Part shown: piece after piece, positions 16,821 to 26,316 of the stretch | How positions within the stretch are numbered: position 1 is the first letter of the stretch | How the letters are laid out: each line of letters starts with the position of its first letter | NCBI RefSeq assembly: GCF_003860405.1 | Contig: NZ_CP034170.1 | Span: 992,001 to 1,056,000, forward strand | Direction: 5' to 3' | Source: Nakamurella antarctica | GTDB lineage: Bacteria; Actinomycetota; Actinomycetes; Mycobacteriales; Nakamurellaceae | DNA: 64,000 bases | Notes under the pieces: model-generated | What the model saw: the letters and a program-made list of their open reading frames with translations, nothing else | Databases searched by the model: none | What the model was told of the DNA's origin: nothing | Made by a program: the position numbers and the translations under genes

Positions 16821-17104
16821 GGCTTCTTCCCATCATCTTCGAACTTCTCGATGGCTGCCAAACCCTGACGGACCTGGTAAGACTTCGCTTTGCCTTGGTC
16901 GTTTTGAATATTCATCCTTGGGTCGCCGACCCAGGGCATTTTGAAAACCGCATGCGAACCTCCGGTCGTACGCGACTCGCCGAAGTACTCAACGCAGACC
17001 TTCAACAGATCCTGATAATCCACATTTTTCGTACTCCGCTGCATCGCTTCGAGGATCTTGGCGACACTGGGCAGACGCCATGGTACCGCGCGCGGTACCG
17101 TCAA
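16817..17104 (-). CDS. hicA: HicA-like mRNA interferase toxin (copy 2, intact)
   Basis: HicA toxins bind and cleave mRNA with one histidine in a small double-stranded-RNA-binding fold. The catalytic block is TGGSHAVFKMPWVGDPRMNI (His in GSHxxF), followed by NDQGKAKSYQVRQGLAAIEK. I use TTG 17104 because SVAKILEAMQRSTKNVDYQD upstream fits the family. An ATG at 17044 would give a shorter 75-residue form. It lies between repeats J and K with its antitoxin. Confidence 0.82.
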   Translation of the reverse strand: MTVPRAVPWRLPSVAKILEAMQRSTKNVDYQDLLKVCVEYFGESRTTGGSHAVFKMPWVGDPRMNIQNDQGKAKSYQVRQGLAAIEKFEDDGKKP

Positions 17105-17184
17105 GCAATGGGTCGATCAATCCCTCAGCCGAACGCCACATCGGACAAACGCCACATCGGAACTTTGGCCGAATCTCAGCACAG

Positions 17185-17276
17185 GTGCTTCGTAACCAAA
17201 CTGCCTCGTAACCTATGGGAGTTAAGTCATACGAACATGAGCGCGCTGTGCAGTCGACTTCGGACATTCGTGCAGG
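17185..17276 (+). repeat. Dispersed repeat, copy K (second type of right half)
   Basis: GTGCTTCGTAACC, AAACTGCCTCGTAACC, TATGGGAGTTAAGTC, then ATACGAACATGAGCGCG and GTCGACTTCGGACATTCGTG. It lies 80 bp upstream of hicA. Confidence 0.7.
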
Positions 17277-17338
17277 CCTTTTCGAATGTCGACAAAGTGC
17301 CGGTAACCGATCTGTAACTCGCCCAGATCGGTGACCGA

Positions 17339-17962
17339 TCAGTCTGGGGGGCATTGTCGGGCGAGCCAGTCCGGTCGCGGATTCAATATGTTGCCGCACC
17401 AACTCAAGTCGTCTTCGTACTCGACGACGAACGACTCCAGCCTGACATCAGCAAGAATCGCATCGGTCATGTCCGTCGACCCGGCGACCAACGTGCTGTC
17501 CCAATCGATCTCCGTCGCAATGCACCACGAATTGTCCGCCGGCCAGATCAAATTGGCCGACTGCGGCCAGCTGGGACTCATTCCCGGCCACGTCGTGATC
17601 GCTGCCTTCGCTGTGGCGAAAAGCCGGTATTCGCGCCCACCCCATCCTGGCAACACGGGTTCGCCATTCCATCGGTAGGTCCAGGTCCCAAAACCGAGCC
17701 AGACTCCCTGAACGACGTTGCCATCGCACAAGCAGTGATCGAGAATGGCCGTCAGGGTCCCCACAGGTACCGACCCCTCATCAGGGTCGACGTTGCCGCT
17801 ACGTCCGTTGCCGTCACGAACGACTCGCTGGAACCCGGTGGGGATTACGGACCGCACCCGCGAACCCATAGAGGACTCGCCGCGAACCAGGCGCGCATTA
17901 ATCCAGTCCCCGACACTCGGGTCCAGCAGTCGCCGCGGTTCGTCCATTCCTGAATCATTCAC
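17339..17962 (-). CDS. Hypothetical actinobacterial protein
   Basis: 207 residues of an unnamed family I recognise by pattern only: VWLGFGTWTYRWNGEPVLPG, GGREYRLFATAKAAITTW, then PQSANLIWPADNSWCIATEI and DWDSTLVAGSTDMTDAIL. The Trp-rich, all-beta-like makeup and the 'WPAD..WC.ATEIDxDST' block are the landmarks. Starts at GTG 17962 or ATG 17947 are both possible. It is the only gene between repeats K and L. The role is unknown. Confidence 0.65.
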   Translation of the reverse strand: MNDSGMDEPRRLLDPSVGDWINARLVRGESSMGSRVRSVIPTGFQRVVRDGNGRSGNVDPDEGSVPVGTLTAILDHCLCDGNVVQGVWLGFGTWTYRWNGEPVLPGWGGREYRLFATAKAAITTWPGMSPSWPQSANLIWPADNSWCIATEIDWDSTLVAGSTDMTDAILADVRLESFVVEYEDDLSWCGNILNPRPDWLARQCPPD

Positions 17963-18045
17963 GATCCCCGCGTATGCGGGTGTCCCTCAAGCAGCAACAA
18001 CTATCGGAATTTCGCTGTGCTGTAGAGCGACCGACTATCGGGGCA

Positions 18046-18117
18046 ACTGAAGCGACAATTCCGGAAGATTGGTGTCTCATCAACTAAGTACGTCGTATTC
18101 CATGGGTTGCAAGACGG
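18046..18117 (+). repeat. Dispersed palindromic repeat, copy L with upstream extension
   Basis: ACTGAAGCGACAATTCCGG, GTGTCTCATCAACT, AAGTACGTCGTATTC, CATGGGTTGCAAGACGG. It is the left border of MntA/HepT unit 2. Upstream of it, homology with unit 1 stops. Confidence 0.7.
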
Positions 18118-18244
18118 CATAAAACCGATTCGTTGTGCCTGAACTGCGCTGTGGAGCCCTCGAGCAGGACCCTCGTTGCGGCGAGCGCGACCGCCCGCGT
18201 GACCAATGCCTTGTCTACAACGAATAGTTGCTCCGGTCGACAGA

Positions 18245-18260
18245 TATAGCATTTGCTATA
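18245..18260. promoter_or_regulatory. Perfect inverted repeat before mntA copy 2
   Basis: TATAGCATTTGCTATA: 7 bp arms around TT, ending 8 bp before ATG 18269. Likely operator and -10 region of the mntA-hepT operon. Confidence 0.6.
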
Positions 18261-18268
18261 TTGGCCCT

Positions 18269-18739
18269 ATGGCCATCCTGCTGGCGGAGGTAGCTCGCCA
18301 CTCCGATGAGATTACTGCGCAAGCTCGCGCCGAGCTCGTCCGCGCGGTCAGGCAGGCTAATGCACAGGGCATGATGCAGTCTCAGATTGCCCGGGAAATC
18401 GGTCGGAGCCAGCCAGAAGTATCACGGCTGCTGCGTTTCCACGGTACGACGCCCTTGGCACGAAATCTGCGCCGCAACGCTAGCCAGGTTCGGCAGCTCG
18501 TCGCCGAAGCGGGCGGCACCCGGGTGCGTGTCTTCGGGTCCGTCGCAATGGGCAACGATCACCCCGGCTCCGACGTGGACCTGCTGTTCACGACGATGGG
18601 CCCACTCAGCTTGATGCAGCTGGGCCGACTAGAACAACGGATCTCGGATCTGTTGGGCGCGCCGATCGACTTGGTGCCCGAGTCGGCTCTTCGGCCCGAC
18701 CTGCGTGAGCGTGTCTATGCCGAAGCGGTGTTGTTGTGA
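18269..18739 (+). CDS. mntA: MntA-like antitoxin: HTH plus minimal nucleotidyltransferase (copy 2)
   Basis: 156 residues from ATG 18269 (the frame opens at 18206). An N-terminal helix-turn-helix, MMQSQIAREIGRSQPEVSRL, is followed by the nucleotidyltransferase motif VFGSVAMGNDHPGSDVDLLF (GS, then DxD metal ligands). MntA-type enzymes add AMP units to a tyrosine of HepT, blocking its RNase. The overlapping GTG (18736) of the HEPN gene and the palindrome before the start fit an autoregulated operon. This copy is intact although its toxin is frameshifted. Confidence 0.85.
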   Translation: MAILLAEVARHSDEITAQARAELVRAVRQANAQGMMQSQIAREIGRSQPEVSRLLRFHGTTPLARNLRRNASQVRQLVAEAGGTRVRVFGSVAMGNDHPGSDVDLLFTTMGPLSLMQLGRLEQRISDLLGAPIDLVPESALRPDLRERVYAEAVLL

Positions 18740-19061
18740 GCCGTCCGGCGCAGGAGCTGTTGCGCGAGGCGCTGATTCATCTGGAGTTGGCCAACACACA
18801 TATGCGGCCGATGAGAACTTGAACCAACTGGTTATTGATGCCATCTGCATGAGGCTGTCGGCCGGAATGGAGGTACTGACCCGGCTCGAGTCGCAGGTGA
18901 GGACCGGTCTGTTCGGTGACAATTGGCAGTTCATGTGGGGGATACGCAATAGCATCGCTCACGGCTACCTCTTGGTGAACTCTGACATCGTTCGTCAGAC
19001 GATCCAGATGGACCTGCCAGAAATTGTTCGGGTGATCGAATGCGAGATCTCCGACACCTGA
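18736..19061 (+). pseudogene. hepT: hepT-like HEPN toxin (copy 2), frameshifted near N-terminus
   Basis: GTG 18736 opens SRPAQELLREALIHLELANT and stops early. Two extra bases at ACACATATGCGG, compared with TCGTACGCGG in copy 1, throw the frame. The remainder is open in the other frame: QLVIDAICMRLSAGMEVLTR, then GDNWQFMWGIRNSIAHGYLL with the complete HepT motif RNSIAHGY (Rx4HxY). The lesion differs from that of copy 1, so both toxins were lost independently. Initiation at the TTG at 18822 could still give a partial product. Confidence 0.8.
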
Positions 19062-19124
19062 TCACCTCGCCGCAGACAGTCGGTCCTTGATCGGGCACGT
19101 GAAGCACACATTCGCGGCAGCCCC

Positions 19125-19215
19125 GTGTCTCATAACCGAAGTGCCTCGTAACTCATCGGAATCAAGACAAACGAACACAAGAGCGCGATGCAGTTGACCT
19201 CGGACATTCGTGCAG
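19125..19215 (+). repeat. Dispersed repeat, copy M (second type of right half)
   Basis: GTGTCTCATAACC, GAAGTGCCTCGTAACT, CATCGGAATCAAGAC, then AAACGAACACAAGAGCGCG and CTCGGACATTCGTGCAG. It is the right border of the island, next to the TauE-type gene. Confidence 0.7.
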
Positions 19216-19240
19216 AAATCTTTGGGCACCGAAATGAAGA

Positions 19241-20044
19241 TCAGGTGCCGAGCAGGTCTATCGCTCCCTTGCAGACCGTCAGAAGGCTCCCGCAGTAGGC
19301 GACGACGATCAACGCCGTCCGCGCCTGCGCCGGTTTAACCCGCCGCGAGGCCCAGTCGCCAAAGGCCACACCGGACAGTAGCGCGCCGCCGATGAGGGCC
19401 CAGATCCACCACTGCAGGGTGGGCACTGAGCCCTCGATGAACAGGTATTTACCCAGGACAGCCGAGAAGGCGGTAACGGCGAAATAGGGCTGGACCGTCG
19501 CGGCGAACTTTGTCTGCGGCCAGTTGCTCAGCACCGCATAGACGCTGACTGCCGGGCCGCCCACCCCCGCGGTGTAGCTCATCAACCCGGAGAAAACCCC
19601 CGTAGTGGCAAGCGGCACCGTGCCGCTTATGTGCCGGCGCGAGCGAATGAGCAGCGAGATGGAGAGCGAAATGGCGACCATTAACCCAATGATGATCTCG
19701 AGCCAGGCGATCGGCGTCGCTTTTGCTACCCCGATGCCGATCCCGAGCCCCACGAATGCCGCTGGCAGGAGCACCGCAACCTTGCGCCACTCCACGTCTG
19801 CCCACACTCGCGACAGGATCATCATCGATGACGTTCCGCCGCAAAGGTTTGCGATCAACACCCCGCTGACGGGGCCGAGGACGATCACCAAAAACGGGGC
19901 CGCCACCAGCGAGAACCCCATGCCTGTGATCCGTTGCGAACTTCCACCGAAAAATACGAAAAACATGACGAGCCCCATGACGACAGCGTTGACGCCCAGG
20001 CCAGTGTGCACCGGCTCAGCGTATCGGGTCGCTGCATCGCTCAA
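19241..20044 (-). CDS. TauE/SafE-family membrane permease
   Basis: About 267 residues with eight predicted transmembrane segments in two similar halves, each opening with a glycine-rich block: GGSSQRITGMGFSLVAAPFL in the first and SGLMSYTAGVGGPAVSVYAV in the second. The family exports sulfite, sulfoacetate or other small organic anions. The substrate is unknown here. I prefer TTG 20044 (AGAGG seven bases upstream), though the frame is open from 20077 and GTG 20011 is possible. It is divergent from the GGDEF gene. Confidence 0.82.
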   Translation of the reverse strand: MSDAATRYAEPVHTGLGVNAVVMGLVMFFVFFGGSSQRITGMGFSLVAAPFLVIVLGPVSGVLIANLCGGTSSMMILSRVWADVEWRKVAVLLPAAFVGLGIGIGVAKATPIAWLEIIIGLMVAISLSISLLIRSRRHISGTVPLATTGVFSGLMSYTAGVGGPAVSVYAVLSNWPQTKFAATVQPYFAVTAFSAVLGKYLFIEGSVPTLQWWIWALIGGALLSGVAFGDWASRRVKPAQARTALIVVAYCGSLLTVCKGAIDLLGT

Positions 20045-20265
20045 AGGTTCGCCTCTGCCCGCTGTGCATGAGCACAACCGACGTCAGGAACAGGATTTCG
20101 GCATCGCTGAAACGTTCAGCAAGATCACAGGAGAAGAGCAAAGTTCGGACCAGCCTTTGCCCACAGCTATATGTAGCCGCGTAGTACTAGCCCGCTGTTG
20201 CCTCATCGGGTCCTGCGGGGGGCAAGGAGGTTGTTTACCTGGTGCGTGCGGAATAAGGTTGCACG

Positions 20266-21482
20266 GTGGTGGGTACTCGTGCACACATCGGCTCTCTGAT
20301 CAGGAGCTTCGCTGCCCTCGTGGGGGGTCCAGCTCCTGTGCCTGACGGGGCTGCGGTGCATGAAGAGACTGCGGTGCCTAGCGAGACTGCGGTGCCTGAG
20401 GAGGTGGTGGCGCTCCGGGTGTTGCAGCAGGTGACCCGGCGGGTCCACGCCAGCCTGGATCTGACTGAGACGTTGGACGCTGTGAGTCGAGGCGTGTTGG
20501 AGGCCACCATCTTTTCCGTGGTGGGGATTAACCATCGCAGGCCCTCCGGTGATTTCGAAGTCGTATCGGTAGAAGGATCGGACGAGGCGCGGACAGCGCT
20601 GCTGGGCAAGGTGTCACCCGGTGACTACTGGGCGACGATGTTTGGCCGGTTGGCGCAGGAGAGCGATTCTGAGCGGTGGGGGAGACTGCTGTTTTCCGAC
20701 CACCGGCTCATCCCGCCGGAGGATCAGGCCAGCAATTGGTGGGTACCGGATCTGGAAGCAACCGACGACCCCGAAGCGTGGCACCCGTTGGACGCGCTGT
20801 TCGCACCGCTGGTGGCACCGTCCGGCCTTTTGCTGGGAACGGTGAGCGTCGACTTGCCCCGCGACGGTCGCCTCCCCTCCCGCGAGCAGTGCGCGATACT
20901 CGAGCTATTTGCCGAACACGCCGCTGTTGCGGTCGAGCACGCCAGGATGACCGAGGCGCTGCAGACCAGCAGGGATGAGATGACCTATGCCGCCCAGCAT
21001 GATCCGCTCACCGGGCTCGCCAACCGGGCCCTGCTCATGAAGCGGGGCGCCGAGGCCGTCGCAGAAGGTGGCCGGGTTGGGGTGGTCGTAATGGACCTCG
21101 ACGATTTCAAGGCGGTCAACGACACCTTCGGACACCGTGCCGGCGACGATGTCCTCCGGGTGCTCGCCGCGAGGATGCGTTCCTGTGCCCGTGCGGAGGA
21201 CCTGGTGGCCAGGACCGGGGGGACGAGTTCGCGGTGATCGTCCCGATGCTCCCGGGGGTGGGCCCTGAAGCCTTGGAGGCGCTCGCGAACCGCCTCCGCC
21301 AGGTCTTCGACGAGCCGGTGTCCAGCCACTGCAACCGCCACCTGGTCGGCGGCAGCGTCGGTACTGCGATGATCCAGATCGGTTCGAGCTTCGAGGAGAC
21401 GCTTGCCGCAGCCGACACCGCCATGTTCATCGAAAAGCACGCCAAGGGCGCCGCACGAAGTGTGCGCACTGCGGCAAGCTGA
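20266..21482 (+). CDS. GAF-GGDEF diguanylate cyclase-like protein, frameshifted in the GGDEF motif
   Basis: Frame one (20266-21237) gives an N-terminal linker with three tandem TAVPEE-like hexapeptides, a GAF-like sensor (about residues 55-230, ending EQCAILELFAEHAAVAVEHA), and the start of a GGDEF domain: AAQHDPLTGLANRALLMKRG and VVVMDLDDFKAVNDTFGHRA. In the run of six G at 21217-21222 one base is missing. The next frame continues DEFAVIVPMLPGVGPEALEA to AADTAMFIEKHAKGAARSVR and stops at 21482. With one more G the motif is RTGGDEF and the protein about 405 residues. It would make cyclic di-GMP. Sequencing error or real lesion is undecided. Confidence 0.8.
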
Positions 21483-21650
21483 CTACGCTGCGGGTGTCGG
21501 CCCCGCACCGCCCAACGGAATGATCAGCTAGCTTTCCTTCGGGCATCGCGGGCGATGCGGACATATCCGTTAACACCGCTGATCGGCCGCGTTGCTGCGC
21601 CGCCGTCAGCAAAGAAAAGCAGCCCGCAGCAGACGCAGATCGCTGACATC

Positions 21651-21680
21651 GGTGTGTCCATTCAAAGAGCTGGACACACC
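21651..21680 (-). terminator. Hairpin downstream of deoD
   Basis: Perfect 10 bp stem (GGTGTGTCCA / TGGACACACC) with a 10-base loop, 28 bp after the deoD stop. There is no T-run, so it may stabilise the 3' end rather than terminate alone. Confidence 0.5.
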
Positions 21681-21708
21681 GTAGCGAGTGGGCGCACCTA
21701 CACCGCTG

Positions 21709-22428
21709 TCAGGAGTTCTTGAAAGCCGCTAGGCCCAGCGACACTGCCGTGAGAAATTTGGATTCGCGATCATCGGACGACATGCCCTCGCCGGTGGCGA
21801 TCAAGTCGGTCACAGTGACGATCGCCAGTGCCTCGGCGTCGAACTCGGCAGCCACTGCGTACAGCGCAGCGGCTTCCATCTCCACCCCCAACGTCCCGTA
21901 CGCGGTGAGTCCGGCCATCAGCTCCGGCCGGGACAGGTAGAAGTGGTCGCTGGAAAATAGTGGACCGGCGTGGACTTTGGACCCATCAGACGAGGCTGCC
22001 GAAGCGGCCGCGACAGCTGCGGAAGCGAGGGCGAAACTGGGGGCGTGGCTGTAATGCACGCCGGGGATCCGCGCCGCCGTCATCGCCGAGTCGGTGTGTG
22101 CGCTCGTGCCGACCACGACGTCGCCGATGGCCACCTTCGGCGAGAGGCCGCCCGCAGTGCCGATCCGGATAATCCGCTTCGCGCCGAGGAACTGGAAAAG
22201 CTCAGTGGCATAGATCGTGATGGACGGCTGGCCCATACCTGATGCCATCACCGACACCCGGCGAGATTCGAACGTGCCTGTGTAGCCGAGGATTCCGCGC
22301 ACATCGGTGATGAGTCGGGCATCGGTGAGGACGTCCTCCGCGATCCTTTTGGCGCGTCGGGGGTCGCCCGGCATAAGGATGTCGGGTGCAAAATCGCCCA
22401 GTTCGGCGGCAATGTGCGGGGTAGCCAT
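21709..22428 (-). CDS. deoD: Purine-nucleoside phosphorylase, DeoD type
   Basis: Cleaves purine (deoxy)ribonucleosides with phosphate to base and (deoxy)ribose-1-phosphate. 239 residues from ATG 22428 (MATPHIAAELGDFAPDILMP). Upstream in-frame codons lie in the terminator region and are unlikely. Motifs: PGDPRRAKRIAE (phosphate site), SGMGQPSITIYATELFQFLG, RIGTAGGLSPKVAIGDVVVG, GVEMEAAALYAVAAEFDAEA (ribose and base site). The gene follows kgd on the same strand, but a strong hairpin between them suggests separate transcription. Confidence 0.95.
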   Translation of the reverse strand: MATPHIAAELGDFAPDILMPGDPRRAKRIAEDVLTDARLITDVRGILGYTGTFESRRVSVMASGMGQPSITIYATELFQFLGAKRIIRIGTAGGLSPKVAIGDVVVGTSAHTDSAMTAARIPGVHYSHAPSFALASAAVAAASAASSDGSKVHAGPLFSSDHFYLSRPELMAGLTAYGTLGVEMEAAALYAVAAEFDAEALAIVTVTDLIATGEGMSSDDRESKFLTAVSLGLAAFKNS

Positions 22429-22474
22429 GGGGAGCCTCTTTTCGTCGTTTCGGGATACGGATCTGACATAAAGC

Positions 22475-22508
22475 GAGGGCCCGACCAAACGTGCCTGGTC
22501 GGGCCCTC
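22475..22508 (-). terminator. Rho-independent terminator after kgd
   Basis: 13 bp perfect stem GAGGGCCCGACCA / TGGTCGGGCCCTC with an 8-base loop, 22 bp after the kgd stop, followed on the minus strand by a short T-rich stretch. Confidence 0.75.
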
Positions 22509-22530
22509 GCCCTTGAAAAACTACAGCGCA

Positions 22531-25500
22531 CTAGCGCGCGAACGCGCCTTCAATAACCTGCTTCTGTTCGACTTCGTGCACGCGAATCGAACCGGCCGAC
22601 GGGGCTGCCATAGCGCGGCGGGAGACCCGCTTGACGCCGAGTAAGCGCGGTATCGATTCGGGCAACGCCTCGACCATGTACGGCCAGGCGCCCTGGTTCT
22701 TCGGCTCTTCCTGTACCCAGCGGAAATCTGTGGCGTTGGGGTAATGGTCGAGGACGTAGGCGAGCTTCCGCTTGGGTAAAGGGTAGAGCTGTTCCACTCG
22801 CACGATCGCGGTGTCGGTGATGTTGTTCGCCGCTCGGTGAGCCTCAAGCTCGTAGTAAATCTTGCCGGTGCACATTACTACGGACGTGACGGCTGACGCG
22901 TCCTGCACCTGCGGGTCGGCAAGTACGGATTCGAACTTGCCATCGGTGAAGTCGGCGACGGATGAAACCGCGGCCTTATTACGCAGCATCGACTTGGGTG
23001 TAAAAACGATCATCGGGCGGTGGACGCCGTCGAGCACGTGACGACGCAAAAGGTGGAAGTAGTTTGCGGGCGTCGAGGGAACCGCAACCGTCATCGAACC
23101 TTCGGCGCACAGGAGAAGGAACCGTTCGATCCGCCCCGAGGTGTGATCAGGTCCTTGACCTTCGTGACCGTGCGGGAGTAGCAGCACCACGCCGGACTTT
23201 TGATTCCACTTGGCTTCCCCGGACGAGAGGTACTCATCGATCACCGACTGAGCGCCGTTGACGAAGTCACCGAACTGGGCTTCCCACAGCACCAACGCAT
23301 CCTGGTTCACCGACGAATAGCCGTATTCGAAGCCCAGCGCCGCGTACTCCGTCAAAGCGGAATCGTAGGCAAGGAATCGCTCTTGATCTTCCGAAAGATG
23401 TTGCAGTGGAAGGAATTCTGCTCCCGTATGCCAATCAATGAGAGCCGCGTGTCGCTGCACAAACGTGCCGCGCCGAGAGTCCTGGCCAGCTAGCCGCACC
23501 AGTCTGCCGCCCATAACGGTGGCGCCGAAGGCGATCAGCTCGCCAAAGGCCCAGTCGATGCCGCCTTCGCGGGACATCTGGACGCGCCTTTCCAGCACAG
23601 TCTTTACTCGCGGATGCGCCACGAACCCTTCGGGGAGTTCGAGGTGCGCGTCAGCGATGCGATGAAGTGTTTCGAGGCTGATCTTGGTATCAACCTTTGG
23701 CGGTATGGGTTGTTCCTCCTCTACCGAAGGCGAGACCACCGCGACGCTCTTTTCGAGCTCTTTGACCTCGTTGAAGACGCGCTCGAGTTGGCGGTGATAG
23801 TCCTTGAGGGCCTCTTCCGCCTCTTCCGGCGACAGATCGCCGCGGTCGATCAGGGCCTCGGTGTAAATCCGGCGGACCGACTGCTTGCCATCAATGATCT
23901 GGTACATCAATGGGTTGGTCATCGAGGGGTCATCACCCTCGTTGTGGCCGCGTCGCCGGTAGCACACCATGTCGATGATGACGTCGTTGCCGAAGGTTTG
24001 GCGGTATTCCACGGCCAGTTCTGCGGCGAGAACGGCGGCTTCGGGGTCGTCGCCGTTGACATGGAAAACGGGCGCCTCGATCATCTTTCCGACGTCGGTG
24101 CAATATTCCGAGGATCTGGAAGCCTCGGGTGCGGTGGTGAATCCGACCTGGTTGTTGATGATGACGTGCACGGTGCCGCCGGTGCGGTAACCGCGGAGTT
24201 TGGACAGGTTCAAGGTCTCTGCGACCACGCCTTGGCCGGCGAATGCGGCGTCGCCGTGCAGAGCAATCGGCAGCACGGTGAAACCACTTTCGCCGCGATT
24301 GATGATGTCTTGCTTGGCTCGCACAATCCCTTCCAGCACCGGGTCCACAACCTCGAGGTGGGAGGGGTTAGCCGCCAGCGTCACGGTGACCTGGCCTTCA
24401 CCAAACGGGCGGACGTACTTGCCTTCCGCGCCTAAGTGATACTTGACGTCGCCGGACCCGTGCGTCTGGCCCGGGTCCATATTGCCTTCGAATTCGCGGA
24501 AGATCTTGGCGTACGGTTTGCCCACGATGTTGGCCAACACGTTGAGCCGGCCACGGTGGGCCATGCCAATGACGACCTCGTCGAGGTGGTATTCGGTGGC
24601 CTTATTGAGCACTGCATCGAGCAGCGCGATGACGGTCTCGCCGCCTTCGAGGCTGAACCTCTTTTGCCCGACGTATTTTGTTTGCAGGAAGGTCTCGAAA
24701 GCCTCCGCAGCGTTGAGGCGCCCGAGAATGTATTTTTGGCGCTCGGGCGACGGGTTGGAGCGTTTGGCCTCGACCCGCTGCTGGATCCAGCGACGGCGGG
24801 CCGGGTCCATGATGTGCATGTATTCAACGCCAAGGGTGCGGCTGTAAGAATCGCGCAACACCCCAAGAACATCGCGCAACTTCATAAACTGCTGCCCGTT
24901 GAACCCGCCCACTGGGAACTCGCGGTCCAGATCCCAGAGCGTCAACCCGTGCGAGAGCACGTCAAGATCGGGGTGTTTGCGTTGCCGGTAGTTCAGTGGG
25001 TCGGTGTTCGCCATCAAGTGGCCGCGGGTTCGGTAGGCGTCGATGAGTTCTAGGACGCGTGCGGTCTTGTCGACAGCGCCATTGCGGCCGGGGTGGATGT
25101 CGGTGACCCAGCGGACCGGCTCATACGGCACGCGCAGGGCGGTGAAAACATCATCGAAGAAGCCGTGTTCGCCCAGCAGCAACTCGTGAATCCGCTTCAA
25201 GAACTGGCCGGATTCGGCGCCTTGGATGATCCGGTGATCGTAGGTCGAGGTGAGGGTAGAAGCCTTGGAAATGCCGAGGTCCGCTAGAGACTGCTCGGAG
25301 GCACCCTGGAAAGCAGCCGGGTATTCCATCGCGCCGACACCGATGATGGTGCCTTGGCCCTTCATCAACCGCGGGACGGAATGCACCGTTCCGATGCCAC
25401 CGGGGTTGGTCAACGAAATGGTGGTGCCCGCGTAGTCCTCGGCGGTCAAGGCCCCAGAGCGCGCCTTGGCGACGACGGCCTCGTAAGCCTTCCAGAACTC

Positions 25501-26316
25501 GACGAAGTTCATAGTCTCGCAGCCCCTGATGGGAAGCACGACGAGGCTGCGCTGACCGTTCTTGCCGGGGAGATCGATCGCCAGTCCGAGGTTGACGTGA
25601 CTCGGCGAGACCATGACGGGCTTACCGTCGGTGTCATCGAAGTGCGCGTTCATCCCCGGGAACTCATCGAGCGCCCTGATGATGGCGTAGCCGATCAAGT
25701 GGGTGAAGGAAATTTTCCCCCCACGCTGACGCTTCAAAAAGTTGTTGATGACGATGCGGTTGTCCCACAACAGTTTCGCCGGGATGGTGCGCACCGATGT
25801 TGCGGTGGGGACCTCGAGGGATGTGGTCATGTTCTTGACCACGGCAGCGGCCATACCGCGGAGCGGAGCGCGTACTTCGGGCTTATCGGGCGTCACCGCC
25901 TTGGGCGGTGTCGAGGTAAGGGCGGCAGCTTTGGGTGCAGCGGAATTTGCGGGTGCAGCCGATTTTATGGGCGCAGCCGAGGCTGGTGCGGCTGCTGCTG
26001 GTGCTGGCGGCTTTGCTACCTGAGGCGCGGCCGGTACAGCTGCCGCCGGCTTTTCTGCCACGGGCGGAGCAGGTGTAGCGACCGGAGTTGCTGCGGGGGC
26101 AGCCTGTGCGGCGGGATCTGCCGCTGTTGCTGGAGAGCCACCGCCTCCGTTTTCACTTCCACCAGCGGGCTTGGCAGCAGCCGACGGCGCCTTGGAATTG
26201 GCGAAGAACTCTCGCCAACTCTCGTCGACGCTGTTCGGGTCTGCTGTGAACTGCAGATATTTTTCTTCAACGAACCAGTCGTTGGGGCCGAATTCGGGCA
26301 CGGTGGCTGACGACAC
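22531..26316 (-). CDS. kgd: Multifunctional 2-oxoglutarate decarboxylase/dehydrogenase (E1 fused to E2 catalytic domain)
   Basis: This 1261-residue protein has the actinobacterial layout: an N-terminal helix with [20 protein letters not shown], an Ala/Pro-rich linker (about 40-145), an E2-type acyltransferase domain (about 145-370, with [20 protein letters not shown]), then a thiamine-diphosphate E1 with [40 protein letters not shown] and [16 protein letters not shown]. It oxidatively decarboxylates 2-oxoglutarate in the TCA cycle and is normally controlled by a GarA/OdhI-type FHA protein, not seen here. The first ATG gives the conserved N-terminus. Confidence 0.97.
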   Translation of the reverse strand: MSSATVPEFGPNDWFVEEKYLQFTADPNSVDESWREFFANSKAPSAAAKPAGGSENGGGGSPATAADPAAQAAPAATPVATPAPPVAEKPAAAVPAAPQVAKPPAPAAAAPASAAPIKSAAPANSAAPKAAALTSTPPKAVTPDKPEVRAPLRGMAAAVVKNMTTSLEVPTATSVRTIPAKLLWDNRIVINNFLKRQRGGKISFTHLIGYAIIRALDEFPGMNAHFDDTDGKPVMVSPSHVNLGLAIDLPGKNGQRSLVVLPIRGCETMNFVEFWKAYEAVVAKARSGALTAEDYAGTTISLTNPGGIGTVHSVPRLMKGQGTIIGVGAMEYPAAFQGASEQSLADLGISKASTLTSTYDHRIIQGAESGQFLKRIHELLLGEHGFFDDVFTALRVPYEPVRWVTDIHPGRNGAVDKTARVLELIDAYRTRGHLMANTDPLNYRQRKHPDLDVLSHGLTLWDLDREFPVGGFNGQQFMKLRDVLGVLRDSYSRTLGVEYMHIMDPARRRWIQQRVEAKRSNPSPERQKYILGRLNAAEAFETFLQTKYVGQKRFSLEGGETVIALLDAVLNKATEYHLDEVVIGMAHRGRLNVLANIVGKPYAKIFREFEGNMDPGQTHGSGDVKYHLGAEGKYVRPFGEGQVTVTLAANPSHLEVVDPVLEGIVRAKQDIINRGESGFTVLPIALHGDAAFAGQGVVAETLNLSKLRGYRTGGTVHVIINNQVGFTTAPEASRSSEYCTDVGKMIEAPVFHVNGDDPEAAVLAAELAVEYRQTFGNDVIIDMVCYRRRGHNEGDDPSMTNPLMYQIIDGKQSVRRIYTEALIDRGDLSPEEAEEALKDYHRQLERVFNEVKELEKSVAVVSPSVEEEQPIPPKVDTKISLETLHRIADAHLELPEGFVAHPRVKTVLERRVQMSREGGIDWAFGELIAFGATVMGGRLVRLAGQDSRRGTFVQRHAALIDWHTGAEFLPLQHLSEDQERFLAYDSALTEYAALGFEYGYSSVNQDALVLWEAQFGDFVNGAQSVIDEYLSSGEAKWNQKSGVVLLLPHGHEGQGPDHTSGRIERFLLLCAEGSMTVAVPSTPANYFHLLRRHVLDGVHRPMIVFTPKSMLRNKAAVSSVADFTDGKFESVLADPQVQDASAVTSVVMCTGKIYYELEAHRAANNITDTAIVRVEQLYPLPKRKLAYVLDHYPNATDFRWVQEEPKNQGAWPYMVEALPESIPRLLGVKRVSRRAMAAPSAGSIRVHEVEQKQVIEGAFAR

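Noticed and set aside
9378-19215. Integron attC sites as explanation of the island repeats
   Set aside because: The repeats have AAC and GTT elements, but lack the paired R/L box spacing and extrahelical-base design of attC, and no IntI-type integrase is present. Gene orientation is also mixed.
25354-26310. Plus-strand open frame rich in Cys, Gly and Arg opposite the kgd linker
   Set aside because: Complement of the Ala/Pro-rich linker codons of kgd. The composition is an artefact.
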